Both the position numbers and the translations under genes were made by a program. Shown one piece after another: positions 10,172 to 23,556 of a stretch of DNA of 64,000 nt (within the stretch, counting starts at the first letter, position 1; each line of letters opens with the position of its first letter). Source of the stretch: Amaurobius ferox (Eukaryota > Arthropoda > Arachnida > Araneae > Amaurobiidae); assembly GCA_951213105.1 (NCBI GenBank), contig OX578142.1, forward strand, positions 6,340,649 through 6,404,648, in the 5' to 3' direction. A model generated the notes under the pieces. That model was not told the origin of the DNA, ran no database searches, and worked only from the letters and a program-made list of their open reading frames with translations.

Positions 10172-10366
10172 ATACCAGAAAGGTGTGGAAACCCCAGGCC
10201 GTCCGACTCGTCCAGAGGACTTGAGTAACTATTTGGACGACCGATACCAGAAAGGTGTTGAAAACCCAGGCCGTCCGGCTCGTCAATATACCAGAAAGGT
10301 GTTGAAGACCCAGACCGACCGGCTCGTCAGCAAGGACATGAGCAATACCAGAAAGGTGTAAGGTAA
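10172..10366 (-). repeat. Minisatellite of the ATACCAGAAAGGTGT motif
   Basis: ATACCAGAAAGGTGT occurs at 10172, 10244, 10288 and 10345, with AACCCAGGCCGTCCGGCTCG-type spacers of uneven length (72, 44 and 57 bp). The motif occurs once, just inside the 3' end, in the complete Helitron at 3953-5448, so a Helitron end section has been amplified here. Confidence 0.7.
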
Positions 10367-11763
10367 CTGTTTGGACGGGCAGGAAGTGCACCCAATTTTG
10401 ACCGGAACCCATTAGGGAAGGAATCCACAAGGACCGTACCCTCCTTCACCTACCACCAACCTCTCGAAATGACTTACGGACCCACATGTTTAACCTGATC
10501 GTACTCCGCGTGAACACGGCGGAAGTTTTGACAGTGGCTGGAATCGAACCAAGGCCTACCGAGTGCAATTCCCGCGCGCCTACCACTGGGCTACCGCGCC
10601 CTCCGCGACAATCTCCATAACTTTCTTTTTATTAACCTAATTTAGACCGGAACCCAGTGAGGGAGGCATCCACAAGGGCCGTAACCTCCTTCCCATACCA
10701 CCACCCTCTCGGAAGGACTTACGGACCCACATGCTTAACGTGATAGTACACTGCCTGTACACGGCGACAGTTTAGGCAGTGGCGGGTATCGAACACGGCC
10801 TTACCGAGTGAATTCCCGCGCGGTAATTTAAATTTTATAATGACCATATGCTATTTAAAATATCCATAAAATTAAAATATCCATCGTTCCATCATTTAAA
10901 ATATCCAAAAAATTAAAGTATCCTTTTAAAATATCCATAAATTCAAATATCCATTTAAAATATCCATAAATTCAAATATCCATTCAAAATATCCATAAAT
11001 TAATATACCAATTTAAAATATGCATATAGTTCTATCATTTAAAATATAAATATAATAATTTCCCCCGATGTATACAATGCATCACCACAATTCAATCCAG
11101 CATAATTCAATCATTTAAATTTTACAATGACCATATGCTAAGCTCTCAATTCTATCATTTGAAAAAGCCGACGTCCCCCCCATTTCTGGGCGGGGCAGTC
11201 AGGGAGGAAGCGGATATATAATCATGACGTCATTAAAATTGCGATCCTGCAAGCAATTTTCACTATTTCTTGACCAGATTGGGCTTGTAAGAGTGCCAAA
11301 TGTTTGAGCTTTCTAAAAATGTTAATTATTAGTCGAAATTATGAGTACGTTTTACTATGCGAGAATTTAAAAATCAAAAATCGTTTTTATTGAACAGAAA
11401 GTGACTTTTGTTTTAAAATCTTTAAAAAATATTAGAAATCAAAATAGAAATGTGAAATTGATATATATTTACTCGCAATTGTCTGTTCTTTCCGGTGGAG
11501 TGATTTGTTGTTTCCTACGATGTCTAGATCGTGGAGAAAAAAGGGCAAAAAGGCAAAAAACGGTCGAAATCGGATAAAACATTAAATAACTAAAAAAATA
11601 GTTCAAATTTTAAAAATCTTAAAAATCGGTTTTCACGTGTCCCCTTTCTACTCCCCCACCCGGGTCTCCGATTGCCAAATTTCGTAGCTCTCCGACGCGC
11701 TGTCGCTGAACGTATATTGTATAAGACACACAGACAGACATACGTTGCCTTTTATTATATAGA
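10367..11763 (-). mobile_element. Helitron-type element with complete 5' end
   Basis: The minus-strand 5' end is TCTATATAATAAAAGG at 11763. Body at 11165-11700, AT minisatellite at 10840-11080, and tRNA-like units at 10540-10603 (B box GGTTCGATTCC intact) and 10785-10833 (A box lost). The 3' hairpin/CTAG is replaced by the minisatellite at 10172-10366. Confidence 0.6.
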
Positions 11764-12713
11764 AGATAGCATTTGGTTATTATAACATTTAAATTAGCGC
11801 GTGGGAATTGCACTCGGTACGCCCGGGTTCGATTCCCGCCGCTGCCTAAACTGCCGCCGTGTTCACGCGGAGTAAGATCACAATAACATGTGGGACCGTA
11901 AGTCCTTTCGAAATGTTGGTGGTAGGGGAAGGAGGGTACGGTCCCTGTGAATGCCTCCCCCACTGGGTTCCGGTCTAAATTGGGAGAATAAAAAGAAAGT
12001 TATGGAGATTTTCGCGGAGGGCGCGGTAGCCCAGTGGTAGGCGCGCGGGAATTGCACTCGGTAGGCGTTGGTTCGATGCCAGCCACTGTCAAAACTTCCG
12101 CCGTGTTCACGCGGTGTCGAACCACATTAAACATGTGGGTCCGTAAGTCCTTCCGAGAGGTTTGTGGAAGTGGAAGGAGGGTACGGTCCCTGCGGATGCC
12201 TCCCCCACTGGGTTCCGATTTAACTGGGGTGAATAAGGAGATAGTTATGGATATTTTCGCGGAGGGCGCGGTAGCCCAGTGGTTAGTGCGCGGGAATTGC
12301 ACTAGGCAGGAAATGGTTCAATTCCCGCCACTGTCAAAACTTCCGCAGTGTTCACGCGGAGTACGATCAGGTTAGACATGTTGGTCCGTAAGTCCTTCCG
12401 AGAGGTTGGTGGTAGGTGAAGGTGGGTACGGTCCCTGTGGATGCCTCCCCCACTGGATTCCGGTCTAAATTGGGTGGCACTTCCTGGGCGTCCAAACAGT
12501 TATCTTACACCTTTCTGGCAGGTCGCGCCAGCGAGTTCGCCACGATCAGCGAGTCCCTTGTCCGAAGGGCGTGGGTTGCCCGTTGGCTCTCCTTCTTGTT
12601 GGGGATTGTCTTTTCTCGGTCGTGCAAACCAACCCTTTAAGCTCTTTGATGGCAAGGGGCAGGGGCAGGGTTGTGGAAGTGTAGCGAACAGGCTGGCAGC
12701 CAAAGGCGGCTAG
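11764..12713 (+). mobile_element. Helitron-type 3' part with three tRNA-like units
   Basis: Three tRNA-like units at 11794-11840, 12019-12090 and 12263-12329 (about 245 bp apart) head a repeated body (CGTGTTCACGCGG, ATGTGGGTCCGTAAGTCCTT, GATGCCTCCCCCACTGGGTT). Only the first B box is intact (GGTTCGATTCC). The end is GGCAGCCAAAGGCGG|CTAG at 12710-12713, immediately followed by satellite sequence starting TTTAAAATAAAAGG. That junction fits insertion between A and T inside a satellite unit. Confidence 0.65.
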
Positions 12714-15700
12714 TTTAAAATAAAAGGATTGTGGAAAGAAAATTGTGAATATTGGAAAAATCACGAATTTAAAAATTTCATTGCGGAAAGAAATTTATAT
12801 TAAAAGTCTATGTCAGGATGATGAAGAATTCAAATGAAGAAAAACATAAAACTTTGTATTTTGAAGGTGGAATTTTCACATAGTTTTGGCAGTACTGTGC
12901 ACCGAGAGGATGAGAGGAACAAACTTTTAACAAATAATGTTTTTTTTCTATCTGCGTATAACAAAGGATAAAACCTATTTCACAAAAAAGTTTTGAAATA
13001 AAAATCAAGAATTTTAAATAGAAGATATAATTAAAAGTATTGTGAGAAGATTAATGTGAATTTTGGAAAAATCAGGAAGTTAAAAATTCCTTTGTGGAAA
13101 GTACTTTATCTCAAAAGTCTATGTCAGGATAATGAACAATTGAAATACAAAAACAAAAAATTTCGTGTTTTAAACAAGGTGGAGAATTTACCAGGTTTTT
13201 GGCGGCACTTAGCACCGGGTGGATGGGGGTACAAACCTAAAAAAAAATAAATATCGTTTCTATATGTGCATAACGAAGGAAAAACTATTTCACGAAAACC
13301 AGTTTTGAATTAAAAATCAGCAATTTTAAAAAGAAGATTTAAAATAAAAGGATGGTGAAAAGAAGATTGTGAATATTGGAAAAATATCGAAATTTAAAAA
13401 TTCATTTATGGAAAGAAATTTATGATAAAGTCTATGTTAAAATGATGCACAATTCAAATAAAAAGACAAATAACTTTGTGTTTTGAAGAAGGTGGAATAT
13501 TTACGTGGTTTGTGGCGGTGCTTTATACCATGTAGACGGGGGCACAAACCTAAAAAAATAATTTTTTTTCTATATGTGCATAACAAAGGAAAAACTATTT
13601 CACGAAAAACAGTTTTGAATTACAAATCAACAATTTTGAAAAGAAGATTTAAAATAAAAGGATGGTGAAAAGAAGATTGTGAATATTGGAAAAATCACGA
13701 ATTTAAAAATTCCTTTGTGGAAAGAAATTTTTATCAAAAGTCTGTGTCAGGAAGATGAATACTTCAGATAAAAAAACATCAAAATTCGTGTTTTGAAGAA
13801 GGTGGAAAATGTACGTGGTTTGTGGCGGTGCTTTGTCCCGGGTGGATAGGGGGAAAAACCTAAAAAATATAATTATTTATATCAAAAGTCTGTGTCAGGA
13901 AGATGAACAAATCAAATGGAAAAAAACAAAAATTTCGTGTTTTAAAGAACGTGGAAGATTTACGTGGTTTATTTCGGTTTATTTGCACCGGGTGGATAGG
14001 GGAACAAACGTAAAAAAAAAGGTTTTACTATCTGTGTTTAACAACGGAAAAAGTATTTCACGAAAAACAGTTTTGAATTAAAAATCAACAATTTTAGAAA
14101 GTTGATTTAAAATAAGAGGATTGTGAAAAGAAGATTTTGAATATTGGAAAAATCACGAATTTAAAAATTCCTTTGTAGAACCAACTTTATGTCAAATGTC
14201 TATGTCAGAATGATGAACAATTCAAATGAAAAAAGAATAAACTATGGGTTTCGAAGAAGGTGGAAAATGTACTTGGTTTCTGCCAGTGATTTGCACCGGG
14301 TGGATGGGAGCACAAACCTAAAAAATATAAATATATTTTCTATCTGTGTATAACAAAGGAAAAACCTATTTCATAAAAAAACAGTTTTGAATTATGAATG
14401 CAGAATTTCAATTAAAATATTCAAAATAAATTGATTGTGAAAAGCAGGTTTTAAATATTGTAGAAAGAACTTTATGTCAAAAGTCTATTTAAGTATGATA
14501 AACAATTCAAATGAAAAAAACAAAGAAATTTCTGTTTTGAAGAACGTGGAAAATTTACGTGGTTTGTGCGATGCTTTGCACCGGGAGGATGGAGGCACAA
14601 ACCTAAAAAAATAAATACTATTTCTATCTGTGTGTAACAAAGGAAAAATAACTATTTCAAGAAAAACGGTTTTCAATTAAAAACCAAGAATTTTAAAAGG
14701 TAGATTTAAAATAAAAGGATTGTGAACAGAAGATTTTGAATATTGGAAAAATAATGAATTTAAAAATTCCTTTGTACAAAGAACTTAATGTCAAATGTTT
14801 ATGTCAGGCTGATGAACAATTCAAATGAAGAAAGAATAAGCTATGGGTTTTGAAGAAGGCGGAGAATTTACGTGGTTTCTGGCGGTGATTTGCAGCGGGT
14901 GGATAGGAGCACAAACCTAAAAAAAAATTTTTTTCTATCTGTGCATAACAAGGTATAACAAGAGGAAAAACAATTTCACAAAAAAGAGCTTTGAGTTAAA
15001 AATAAAAATATTTAAAAAGAAGAGTGGAAATTAAAGGATTGTGAAAAGAAGATTGTGAATATTGGAAAAATCACAAATTTTAAAATTTTTATGTGGGAAG
15101 ACATTTTTGTCAAAAGTATATGTCAGTATGATGAACAATTCAAATGAAAAAACAAAGAACTTCCTGTTTTGAATTGGTGGAAAATTTACGTGGTTTGTGT
15201 GGGTGATTTGCACCGGGTGGATGGAGGCACATACCTAAAAAAATAAATATTTTTTTTATCTGTGTGTCACAAAGGAACAAAAACTGTTTCAGGAAAATCG
15301 GTTTTGAATTAAAAATCATGAATTTTTAATTCAAACCATTATTTAAAGTAATAGGATTGTGAAAATAAGATTGAGAATATTTGAAAAATCACGCTTTTAA
15401 AAATTCCTATGTGGAAAGAAGTATATATCAAAGTCTCTGATTCAAATAGAAAAAAGACAAAAAATTTCGTGTTTTAAAGAAGATGGAAAACTTATGTGGT
15501 TTGTGGCGGGGCATTGCACCGGGTGGATGGAGGCACAAACCTAAAAAAAAGTATTTTTTTCTATATGTGTATAACAAAGAAAAAACTGTTTCACGAAAAT
15601 CAGGTTTGAAAAAAAAATTATAAATTTTAAATAGAAGATAAAAAATTATGAATTTTAAATAGAAGATTTAAAATAAAAGGATGGTGTAAAGAAGATTATG

Positions 15701-17247
15701 AATATTGGAAAAATAACGAATTTAAAATTTCCTTTGTGGAAAAAATTTATGTCAAAATCTATGCCAGGATGATGAACAATTCAAATGAAAAAACAAGAAA
15801 CTGTTTTGAAGAAGGTGGTATTTTTACGTAATTTGTGGCAGTGCATTGCACCGGGAGGACGAGGGCGCAAACCAATAAAAAATAAATATTTATTATCTGT
15901 GAAACAAGGAATAAACATATCAAAGGAATAAACATATTTCACAGAAAACAGTTTTGAATTAAATATCAAAAATTTTAAACAGAAGATTTAAAAAGATTGT
16001 GAAAAGATGATTGTAAATATTGGAAAAATCACGAATATAAAATTTCCTTTGTGGAAAGAACTTTGTGTGAAATGTCTATACCATTATAATGAACAATTCA
16101 AATGAAAAACCATAAACTATGTGTTTTGCAGAAATTGGAATCTTTACGTTGTTTGTGGCAATGCTTTGCAGTGAGAGGATGGGGGCACAAACCAAAAAAA
16201 AGAAATATTTTTGTTGGTTTGTGCCCCATTAAAAGATTTAAAGTAAAATGATTGTGAAAAGACGATTGTAAGTTTTGGAAACATCACGAATTCAAAAATT
16301 CCATTGTGGAAAGTAATTTATGTCAAATTCTATGTCAGGATGATGAACAATTCTAATGAAAAGAAAAAAACTTTGCGTTTGAAGAATGAGGAAAACTAAC
16401 GTGGTTTTGGCGGTGAATTGCACCGGTTAAATGGGGGCACAAACATAAAAAAATAAATATTTTTCTAATGTGTATAACAAAAGAAAAACTATTTTACCAA
16501 AAACAGATTTGAATTAAAAATCAGCAATTTTATATTGAAGAATTAAAATAAAAGGACTGTAAAAAAATATTGCTGATATTGGAAAAATCACGAATATAAA
16601 AATTCCTTTGTGGGAAGAACTGTATGTCAAAAGTCAATATCAGGATGATGAAAAATTCAAAGGAAAAAATTCTTGTTTTAAACAATGTGGAAAATGTATC
16701 GGGTGGATGGGGGCACAAATCTAAAAAAAATAAAATGTTTTTATTATCTGTGTATAACAATTTAAAATATATTTCACGATAAACAGTTTTGAAATAAAAA
16801 TCAAGAAATTTAAAAGAAGATTTAAAATAAAAGATTTGTGAAAAGAAGATTGCGAAAATTGGAAAAATCACGAATATAAAAATTCCTTTGTGAAAGGAAC
16901 TTTGTGTCAAAAGTCTATGTCAGGATGATGAACAATTCAAATAAAAAAACAAAAAATTTCGTGTTTTAAACAAAGTGGAAAATTTACGTTGCTTGTGTGG
17001 GTGCTTTGGACCGTTTGGATGGGCGCACAAACCTAAAGAAATGAAATAATTTTTCTATCTGTGTATAACATAGGGAGAACCTATTTTACGAAAAACAGTT
17101 TTGAATTAAAAATCAAGAATTTTAAATGAAATATTTAAAATAAAAGGATTGTGAAAAGAAGATTGTAAATATTGGAAAAATCACGAATACAAAAATTCCT
17201 TTGTGAAAGGAACTTTAAGTCAAAAGTCTATGTGAGGATGGTGAACA
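12714..17247 (+). repeat. ~310-bp satellite array across the copy 1/copy 2 junction
   Basis: About fifteen units counted by the CACCGGGTGGATGGGGGCAC core: roughly 12900, 13210, 13530, 13845, 13985, 14295, 14580, 14895, 15215, 15520, 15855, 16175, 16425, 16695 and 17010. Most spacings are 285-335 bp; 13845-13985 is only 140 bp (internal deletion). Other shared blocks are TTGGAAAAATCACGAATTTA, AAAATTCCTTTGTGGAAAGA and GTCTATGTCAGGATGATGAA. Units are diverged from each other, so the array is older than the 17-kb amplification. Confidence 0.92.
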
Positions 17248-17968
17248 TTCCCCATTAGTAATTACCCTAATGGGTAATGGGATTACTAATTACCTTGTTA
17301 CCCTAACTTCTACAAATTATAGTGCATAGGTTAATCAATGACATTCAACTAGTATTTTATCTTAATTCTAAATAATTTTACAATTTCTAGCAACAACAAA
17401 AAATGAATAAAATAAAATGAAATAAAAATAAATAAACACGTAAGCCTATTAAAAGTTACATTCTGAGTTTCTTTTTAATGATTGTCTTATGATATTTCAA
17501 GATATAGTATTCAGTAATAATTTTAGTTTCTGCATACTTTATCTGTAAGTACGCATACCTTAGCTGAATGTAGTGAAAAATTATTCAAATAAAATGCCTG
17601 ATTAAGCAATAAATACACAGGGTTCTTTTTCAAACTTTTATCAAAACACTAACTGAATGGAATCCATTCATCTTTGCTCCCACAGTGAATTTGAGTCATT
17701 ATAACTATTTTATTTAAGGAAATGTACAGCAATATTAATATTTAAAATCACCCATTTTAATGAACATTATCGAGCACACTTCCAAATTTCATGAATATTA
17801 TTTGATTTACTGATAAATTATGATTCCTTTATATCGAACAGAGAATTAAAAGGAAGCAAATAGCAAAAGCTCCGATCGCGGTCTGGAAGACCTACTCGCA
17901 GTGGGCCTACAAGCCAAAACGTTAGAAGTTAGTGCTCCGGCCTCTGCTTTCGGAGGTGACGCTAGAAA

Positions 17969-18606
17969 TGGGGAGACGTCACGCCGTTGCATCGGATTAG
18001 AGTGATTTTAAATGCTAGAATTAATAGCTTAACAAATGGTCATTATAAAATTTAAATGATTGAATTATGGTGGATGGAATTGTCGCGATGTATTATTGTG
18101 GCGTAATGTATTGTTGTATTGTAAAAACTTAATTGTGGCGATGTATTTCACGTTAAAAATGTGGGTCCGTAAGTCCTTCCGAGAGGTTGGTGGTAGGGGA
18201 AGGAGGGTACGGTTCCTGTGGATGCTCCACTGGGTTCCGGTCTAAATTGGGAACATAAAAAGAAAATTATGGAGGATGTCGTGGAGGGCGAAGTACCGCA
18301 GTGGTTAGCGCACGGGATTTGCACTTGGTAGGATCGGGTTCGATTCCCAAAATTGCCGCCATGTTCACGCGAAGTGCGATGACGCTAAACATGTGAGTAT
18401 GTAAGTCCTTCCGAGAGGTAGGTGGTAGGGGAAGGAGGGTATTTTCCCTGTGGATCTCTCCCCCAATGGGTTCCAGTCTAAATTGGGTGGCACTTCCTGG
18501 CAGTCCAAAGAGTTACCTTACACCTTTTTGGTAGGTCGCGCCAGCTAGTTTACCACGGTCAGAATTTTCAAGAATAGCGGTCAGGCTGGTTGCCAAAGGC
18601 GGCTAG
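17969..18606 (+). mobile_element. Helitron-type 3' part (copy 2)
   Basis: Counterpart of 955-1592 including the CTAG end and the tRNA-like unit (about 18286-18352). Confidence 0.65.
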
Positions 18607-19186
18607 TAAATAATAAAAGGAAATATCTGTGTGTCTTATACACTATACGTTCAGCTATCGCGCGTCGGAGAGCTACGAAATTTGGCAATCGGAGACCCGG
18701 AGCGGGTGTGACGGGGACATGTGAAAACCGATTTTTAAAATTTGAATTATTTTTTTAGTTATCTATTGTTTTATGCGATTTCGACCGTTTTTTGCCCTTC
18801 TTGCCCTTTTTTTCTCCACGATCTAAACATTATAGAAAAAAACAAATCATACCACCAAAAAGAGCAGACAATTGCAAGTAAACATATATCAATTTCAAAT
18901 TTCAATTTTGATTTCTAATATTTTTTAAAGATTTTAAAATAAAAGTCACTTTTGGCTAAAAAAAACGATTTTTGGTTTTTAAATTCTCGCATAGTAAAAA
19001 GTACTCATAATTTCGACTAATAATTTACATTTTAAAAAGCTCAAACATCTGGCTTTCTTACAAGTCCAATATGGTCAAGAAATTATTATAAATATCCACA
19101 GGATCTCAATTTTAATGAACTAAGGATTTTAAATGTCAGTATTTTCAAGGATAGGGTTTTCAAGGCTGGTCGCCAAAGGCGGTTAG
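18607..19186 (+). mobile_element. Short Helitron-type element (copy 2)
   Basis: Counterpart of 1593-2172; no difference noticed. Confidence 0.6.
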
Positions 19187-19359
19187 TAATTAATACAGGA
19201 CAACTGAAATATATCTAAATGTTCTTTTTAAGTCTGTGTGTGATATTATCTATTGGACAAAACTTATCTATTTGTATAGATTTTGATATTATCTATTCAA
19301 GAAACTGAAATTTCATGTTATGGGACAACAAAGAAACATATATTATATTTTATACTGTA

Positions 19360-20966
19360 TCTATATAATAAAAGGCAATGTCTGTCTGTCTGTGTGTGTT
19401 ATACACCATACGTTCAGCGACCGCGCGTCGGAAAGCTACGAAATTTGGCAATGGGAGACCCGGGGGTGGGGGTGGAAAGGGGACACGTGAAAACCGATTT
19501 TTAAAATTTTAAATATTTTTTTGTTATTTAATGTTTTATGCGATTTCGGCCGTTTTTTGTTTTTATCCTTTTTTCTCCACGATCCAGACGTTGTAGAAAA
19601 GAACAAATCACACCACCGGAAAGAGCAGACAATTGCGAGTAAAAGTATATCAATTTCAAATCTCAATTTTGATTTCTAATATTTTTTAAATATTTTAAAA
19701 CAAAAGTCACTCTCGGTTCAAAAAAACCAACTTTCGTTTTTAAATCCTCCCATCGTAAAAACTACTCATAATTTCGACTAATAATTTACATTTTTAAAAA
19801 GCTCAAGGATCGAGCATTCTTACAAGTCCAATCTGGTCAAAAAATAATGAAAATTGACCGCACGATCTCAATTTTAAAGACGATTGATTTTATATTTTTC
19901 GGTCAATTCTTGGCGAAGATCCGATTGTTCCCCGACAGCCCCGCCCAGAAATATAGAGGGGGGACGTCACGCCGCACAGTGGTGCCAAATGAGGAATTTA
20001 CGGAAAAAACCTCACAACTTATGCATTTCTTAATATTTTTGCATACCTTTTGCGCATGTAGGTAAGTTAAAGGTAATATTTTATATGCATGCCAAAACAG
20101 CGAAGGTTGCAAAAAGTTGCAGCTGATTTTCACAAAACAGTTGCATAATAGTATCTGCTTTCGACATAACTCATCCAGAACGTGTAAGAATGTGTAGCTT
20201 TTTTTATAGGCTTAAAGAAATGACGGAAACCAAAAAAATTCATATATCTATATTTTACGCTTTATAGTATGATTTTGGCTATGTTTTTACGAAATGCATT
20301 TATGTCAGAAATAAGCTGAGGTTACATATATTGAAAATACGTGAGACATACAATTATAAATATCCACAAAAATTTTGGAAAAAATATTGAAATTTTAGTT
20401 AGAAAAAACAAGATTTCAACTTGAATGTGGAAGTCTTGTTTAAGATCAGTTTTCCCTTCTAGTTATACTGAATAAAATACATTTATTTACAGGGCAAGAT
20501 ATTTCGGTTCATTGAATATCAAAATATAGTAGTTGGTATCGAAAAATATTATTTTCGGGTTTCGGGGTTTTTTCCGCCACGGCACCAGTGTGCGCCGTTG
20601 CATCGGGTTAGAATGATATTTTAAATACTAAAATTAAGAGCTTTGCATATGGTCATTATAAAATTTAAATGATTGAATTATGGTGGATTGAATTGTGGTA
20701 ATGTATTGTATACATTCGGTGAAATTATTATAGTTATATTTTAAATGATAGAACGATATGGATTTTTAAATAGATATTTTAATTTATGGATATATTAATT
20801 ATTTTTATTTTATGGATATTTTAAATGGATATTTCAATTTATGGATATTTTAAAAGGATATTTTAATTTTAAGGATATTTTAAATGATGGAACGATGGAT
20901 ATTTTAATTTTATGGATATTTTAAATGATGGAACTAGGGATATTTTAATTTCATGGATATTTTAAA
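19360..20966 (+). mobile_element. Helitron-type 5' part, interrupted (copy 2)
   Basis: Counterpart of 2346-3952, with the Transib-like insertion at the same place. Confidence 0.65.
19975..20592. mobile_element. Transib-like element (copy 2)
   Basis: Counterpart of 2961-3578; both CGCCG target duplications (19970-19974, 20593-20597) and both ends are unchanged. Confidence 0.75.
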
Positions 20967-22462
20967 CTAGCCGCCTTTGGCGACCAGCCTGTTCGCTACA
21001 CTTGAAAATTCTGGCAAACTCGCTTGCGCGACCTACCAGAAAGGTGTAAGGTAAGTCTTTGGACTGCCAGGAAGTGCCACCCAATTTAGACAGGAACCCA
21101 TTGGGGGAGGCATCTACAGGGACAGTACCCACCTTCCCCTACCACCAACCTCTCGGAAAGACTTACCGACCCACATGTTTAACGTCATCGTACTCCGCGT
21201 GAACATGGCAGCAATTTTGGGAATCGAACCCGGGACTAACAAGTGCAAATCCCGCGCGCTAACCACTGCGGTACTTCGCCCTCCGCGACATTCTCCATAA
21301 CTTTCTTTTTATTCACCCAATTTAGACCGGAACCCAGTGGGAGAGGCATCCACAGGGACCGTACCTTCCTTCCCCTACCACCAACCTCTCGGAAGGATTT
21401 ACAGACCCATATGTTTAACGTGATCGTTCTCCGCGTGAACACGGCGGATATTTTGGGAATCGAACACGGGCCTACCGACTGCATTTCCCGATCGCTAACC
21501 ACTGGGCTACTTTGCCCTCCTTGACAATCTCCATAACTTTCTTTTTATTCACCCAATTTAGACCGGAACCCAGTGGGGAAGCCAGCCACAGGGACCGTAC
21601 CCTCCTTCCCCTACCACCAGCCACTCAGAAGGACTTAAGGACTCACATGTTTAACGTGAAATACATCGCCACAATTGAGTTTTTACAATACAACAATATA
21701 TTACGCCACAATAATACATCGCAATCAATATATAGCCACAATTCAATCCACTATAATTCAATTATTTAAATTTTATAATGACTATATGCTAAGCTCTTAA
21801 TTCTATCATTTAAAATATCACTCTAACCCGATGCAACGGCGTGACGTACACCGCATTTCTGGGCGGAGATGTCGGGGAAGAATCGGATCTTCGCCGAGAA
21901 GACGAGAATTGGCCGAGAAATATAAAATCAATCGTCTTTAAATTTGCGATCCTGCGGGCAATTTTCATTATTTCTTGACCAGATTGGACTTGTAAGAATG
22001 TCTGATATTTCAGCTTTCTATAAATGTAATTTATTACTCGATATTATGAGTACTTTTTATTATGCGAGAATTTAAATTCCAAAAATCGTTTTTTTGAACC
22101 AAAAGTTACTTTTCTTTTAAAATCTTTAAAAAACATTACAATTTGTCCCTGAGATTTGAAATTTATGTATTTTTACACGCAATTATCTGCTCTTTCCGGT
22201 GGTGAGATTTGTTTTTTTCTACGACGTCTGGATCATGGAGAAAAAAGGGCGAAAAAGCAAAATACGGTCGAAATCGCATTAAGCATTAAATAACAAAAAA
22301 AAATAATTCAAATTTTAAAAATCGGTTTTCGCGTGTCCCCTTCCCACCCACCCCCTGGTCACCGATTACCAAATTTCGTAGATCTCTGACGAGCGGTCGC
22401 TGAACTTATAGTGTATAAGACAGACAGAGAGACAGACAGACATTGCCTTTTTTTATAAGAGC
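20967..22462 (-). mobile_element. Helitron-type element with both ends (copy 2)
   Basis: Counterpart of 3953-5448; tRNA-like units at 21219-21282 and 21455-21518. Confidence 0.7.
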
Positions 22463-22500
22463 TTAGCATATGGTCATTATAAAATTTAAATAAGCGCATC

Positions 22501-23555
22501 CCCAGCTTTTAGGTTTTGCTGGGGGTGAGGTTCCCTCCTCTCGAGATTCTTTTGGAGATGAACGAGATAAAACAAGCGCCCTCCAATTGGTGCACCTCTC
22601 TAATGAGATTACTGAATGGCAGACTAAGTATATTGAAAATGAAAGATGTTTCGCTGCTTTCAGGGATACCCTTTCTAGTGTTTTGGAAAGGGTTACTGTT
22701 GCATTGGAATCACCGAAGACTCCTGCTCCTCCACTTGGTTATGTTCCTCCTTCTTATGTTAAGATTGCTGATTCAGTTGCTCGTAGTCGATCTCCGATCC
22801 TCGACGATCAGGCCTGTTTATCGACCGGTGCTGCTGGTAAAATCTAAGGACTCTTGTAATATCCAGGAGGTGAAGAGGAAAATTTACTCCTCCATTAATC
22901 CCACAGAGGATTCTGTTTTGGTGGAGGATGTGAAAAGAATTGCCAACGGCGCCTTGGCCATTGAGGCCACTAATGGGACTGGACTTGACGCTATGGCTGC
23001 CAAACTGGCTGCTAATCCAGAACTTGCAAATGACTTGACTTTGAGTTCGTCCGGCCTCGAAAGAGGAAACCCCGGATTATTTTATCTAATGTGCCTGATG
23101 ATTTGGATCCTGAAGGTTTAGCTGAGACTCTTACTAAACATAATGATTTTCTTACTGCTAGTGATTTTAAAATAGAGTTTTCTATCAAAGGTAAGAAAGG
23201 GCCTCTTTGGGTCCTGTCAATTGTATCTAATCTTTTTTTAACTATTATTGATAATCGATTTTTGTATATAAGGTGGGGAAGAGTATATACTAGGGAATTT
23301 TTAAGTATTAGATAGTGCAGGATTTGTGGAGAGATGGGTCATACCTCTACCAAATGCGAAAAAGCAAGTGTTGTCTCCGATGTGGAGAAAAGCATGAAGT
23401 GGAGGAGTGTAAAGGTTCCTCAAAATGTGTAAATTGTTTGTTGAGCAACCAGGAGCGTAGTACTAATTATAAAATCAGCCATGCTAGTTATGACAAAAAG
23501 TGTATGGCTTACAGGCGCCAAATGGAGTTAATTACTAGTTCTATTGATTATGGGG
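22501..23555 (+). pseudogene. Gag-like ORF1 pseudogene (copy 2)
   Basis: Carries the same frameshifts and the same TAG before zinc knuckle 1 (23313-23315) as copy 1, so the gene was already dead when the 17-kb unit was amplified. Confidence 0.8.
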
Positions 23556-23556
23556 A

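Larger units (their letters stand above)
1..17014. repeat. 17,014-bp tandem unit, copy 1
   Basis: First of three head-to-tail copies. The first bases of the window recur at 17015 and 34029, and every feature in 1-17014 recurs at +17,014 and +34,028 with no change of spacing. Substitutions noticed by eye are G1185 to T (copy 3), C4915 to T (copy 3), A10411-region change TAG to TGG (copy 2), C14896 to G (copy 3) and A15328 to T (copy 2). The phase of the unit start is arbitrary, because the array may continue to the left of the window. Confidence 0.97.

Noticed and set aside
1272..12329. Functional tRNA genes
   Set aside because: A and B boxes are present, but the anticodon stem does not pair, the acceptor 3' strand is not formed and the units lie in repeated Helitron bodies.
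11619..12713. Pairs of overlapping 70-115-codon ORFs on both strands (e.g. around 12034-12375 and 12416-12713)
   Set aside because: They are chance ORFs in GC-richer tRNA-like repeat bodies; the same peptides recur in other repeat units in changing frames and show no domain.
12714..17247. CRISPR-like or gene array
   Set aside because: Units are adjacent, about 310 bp long and diverged, with no unique spacers; this is satellite DNA in a eukaryotic genome.
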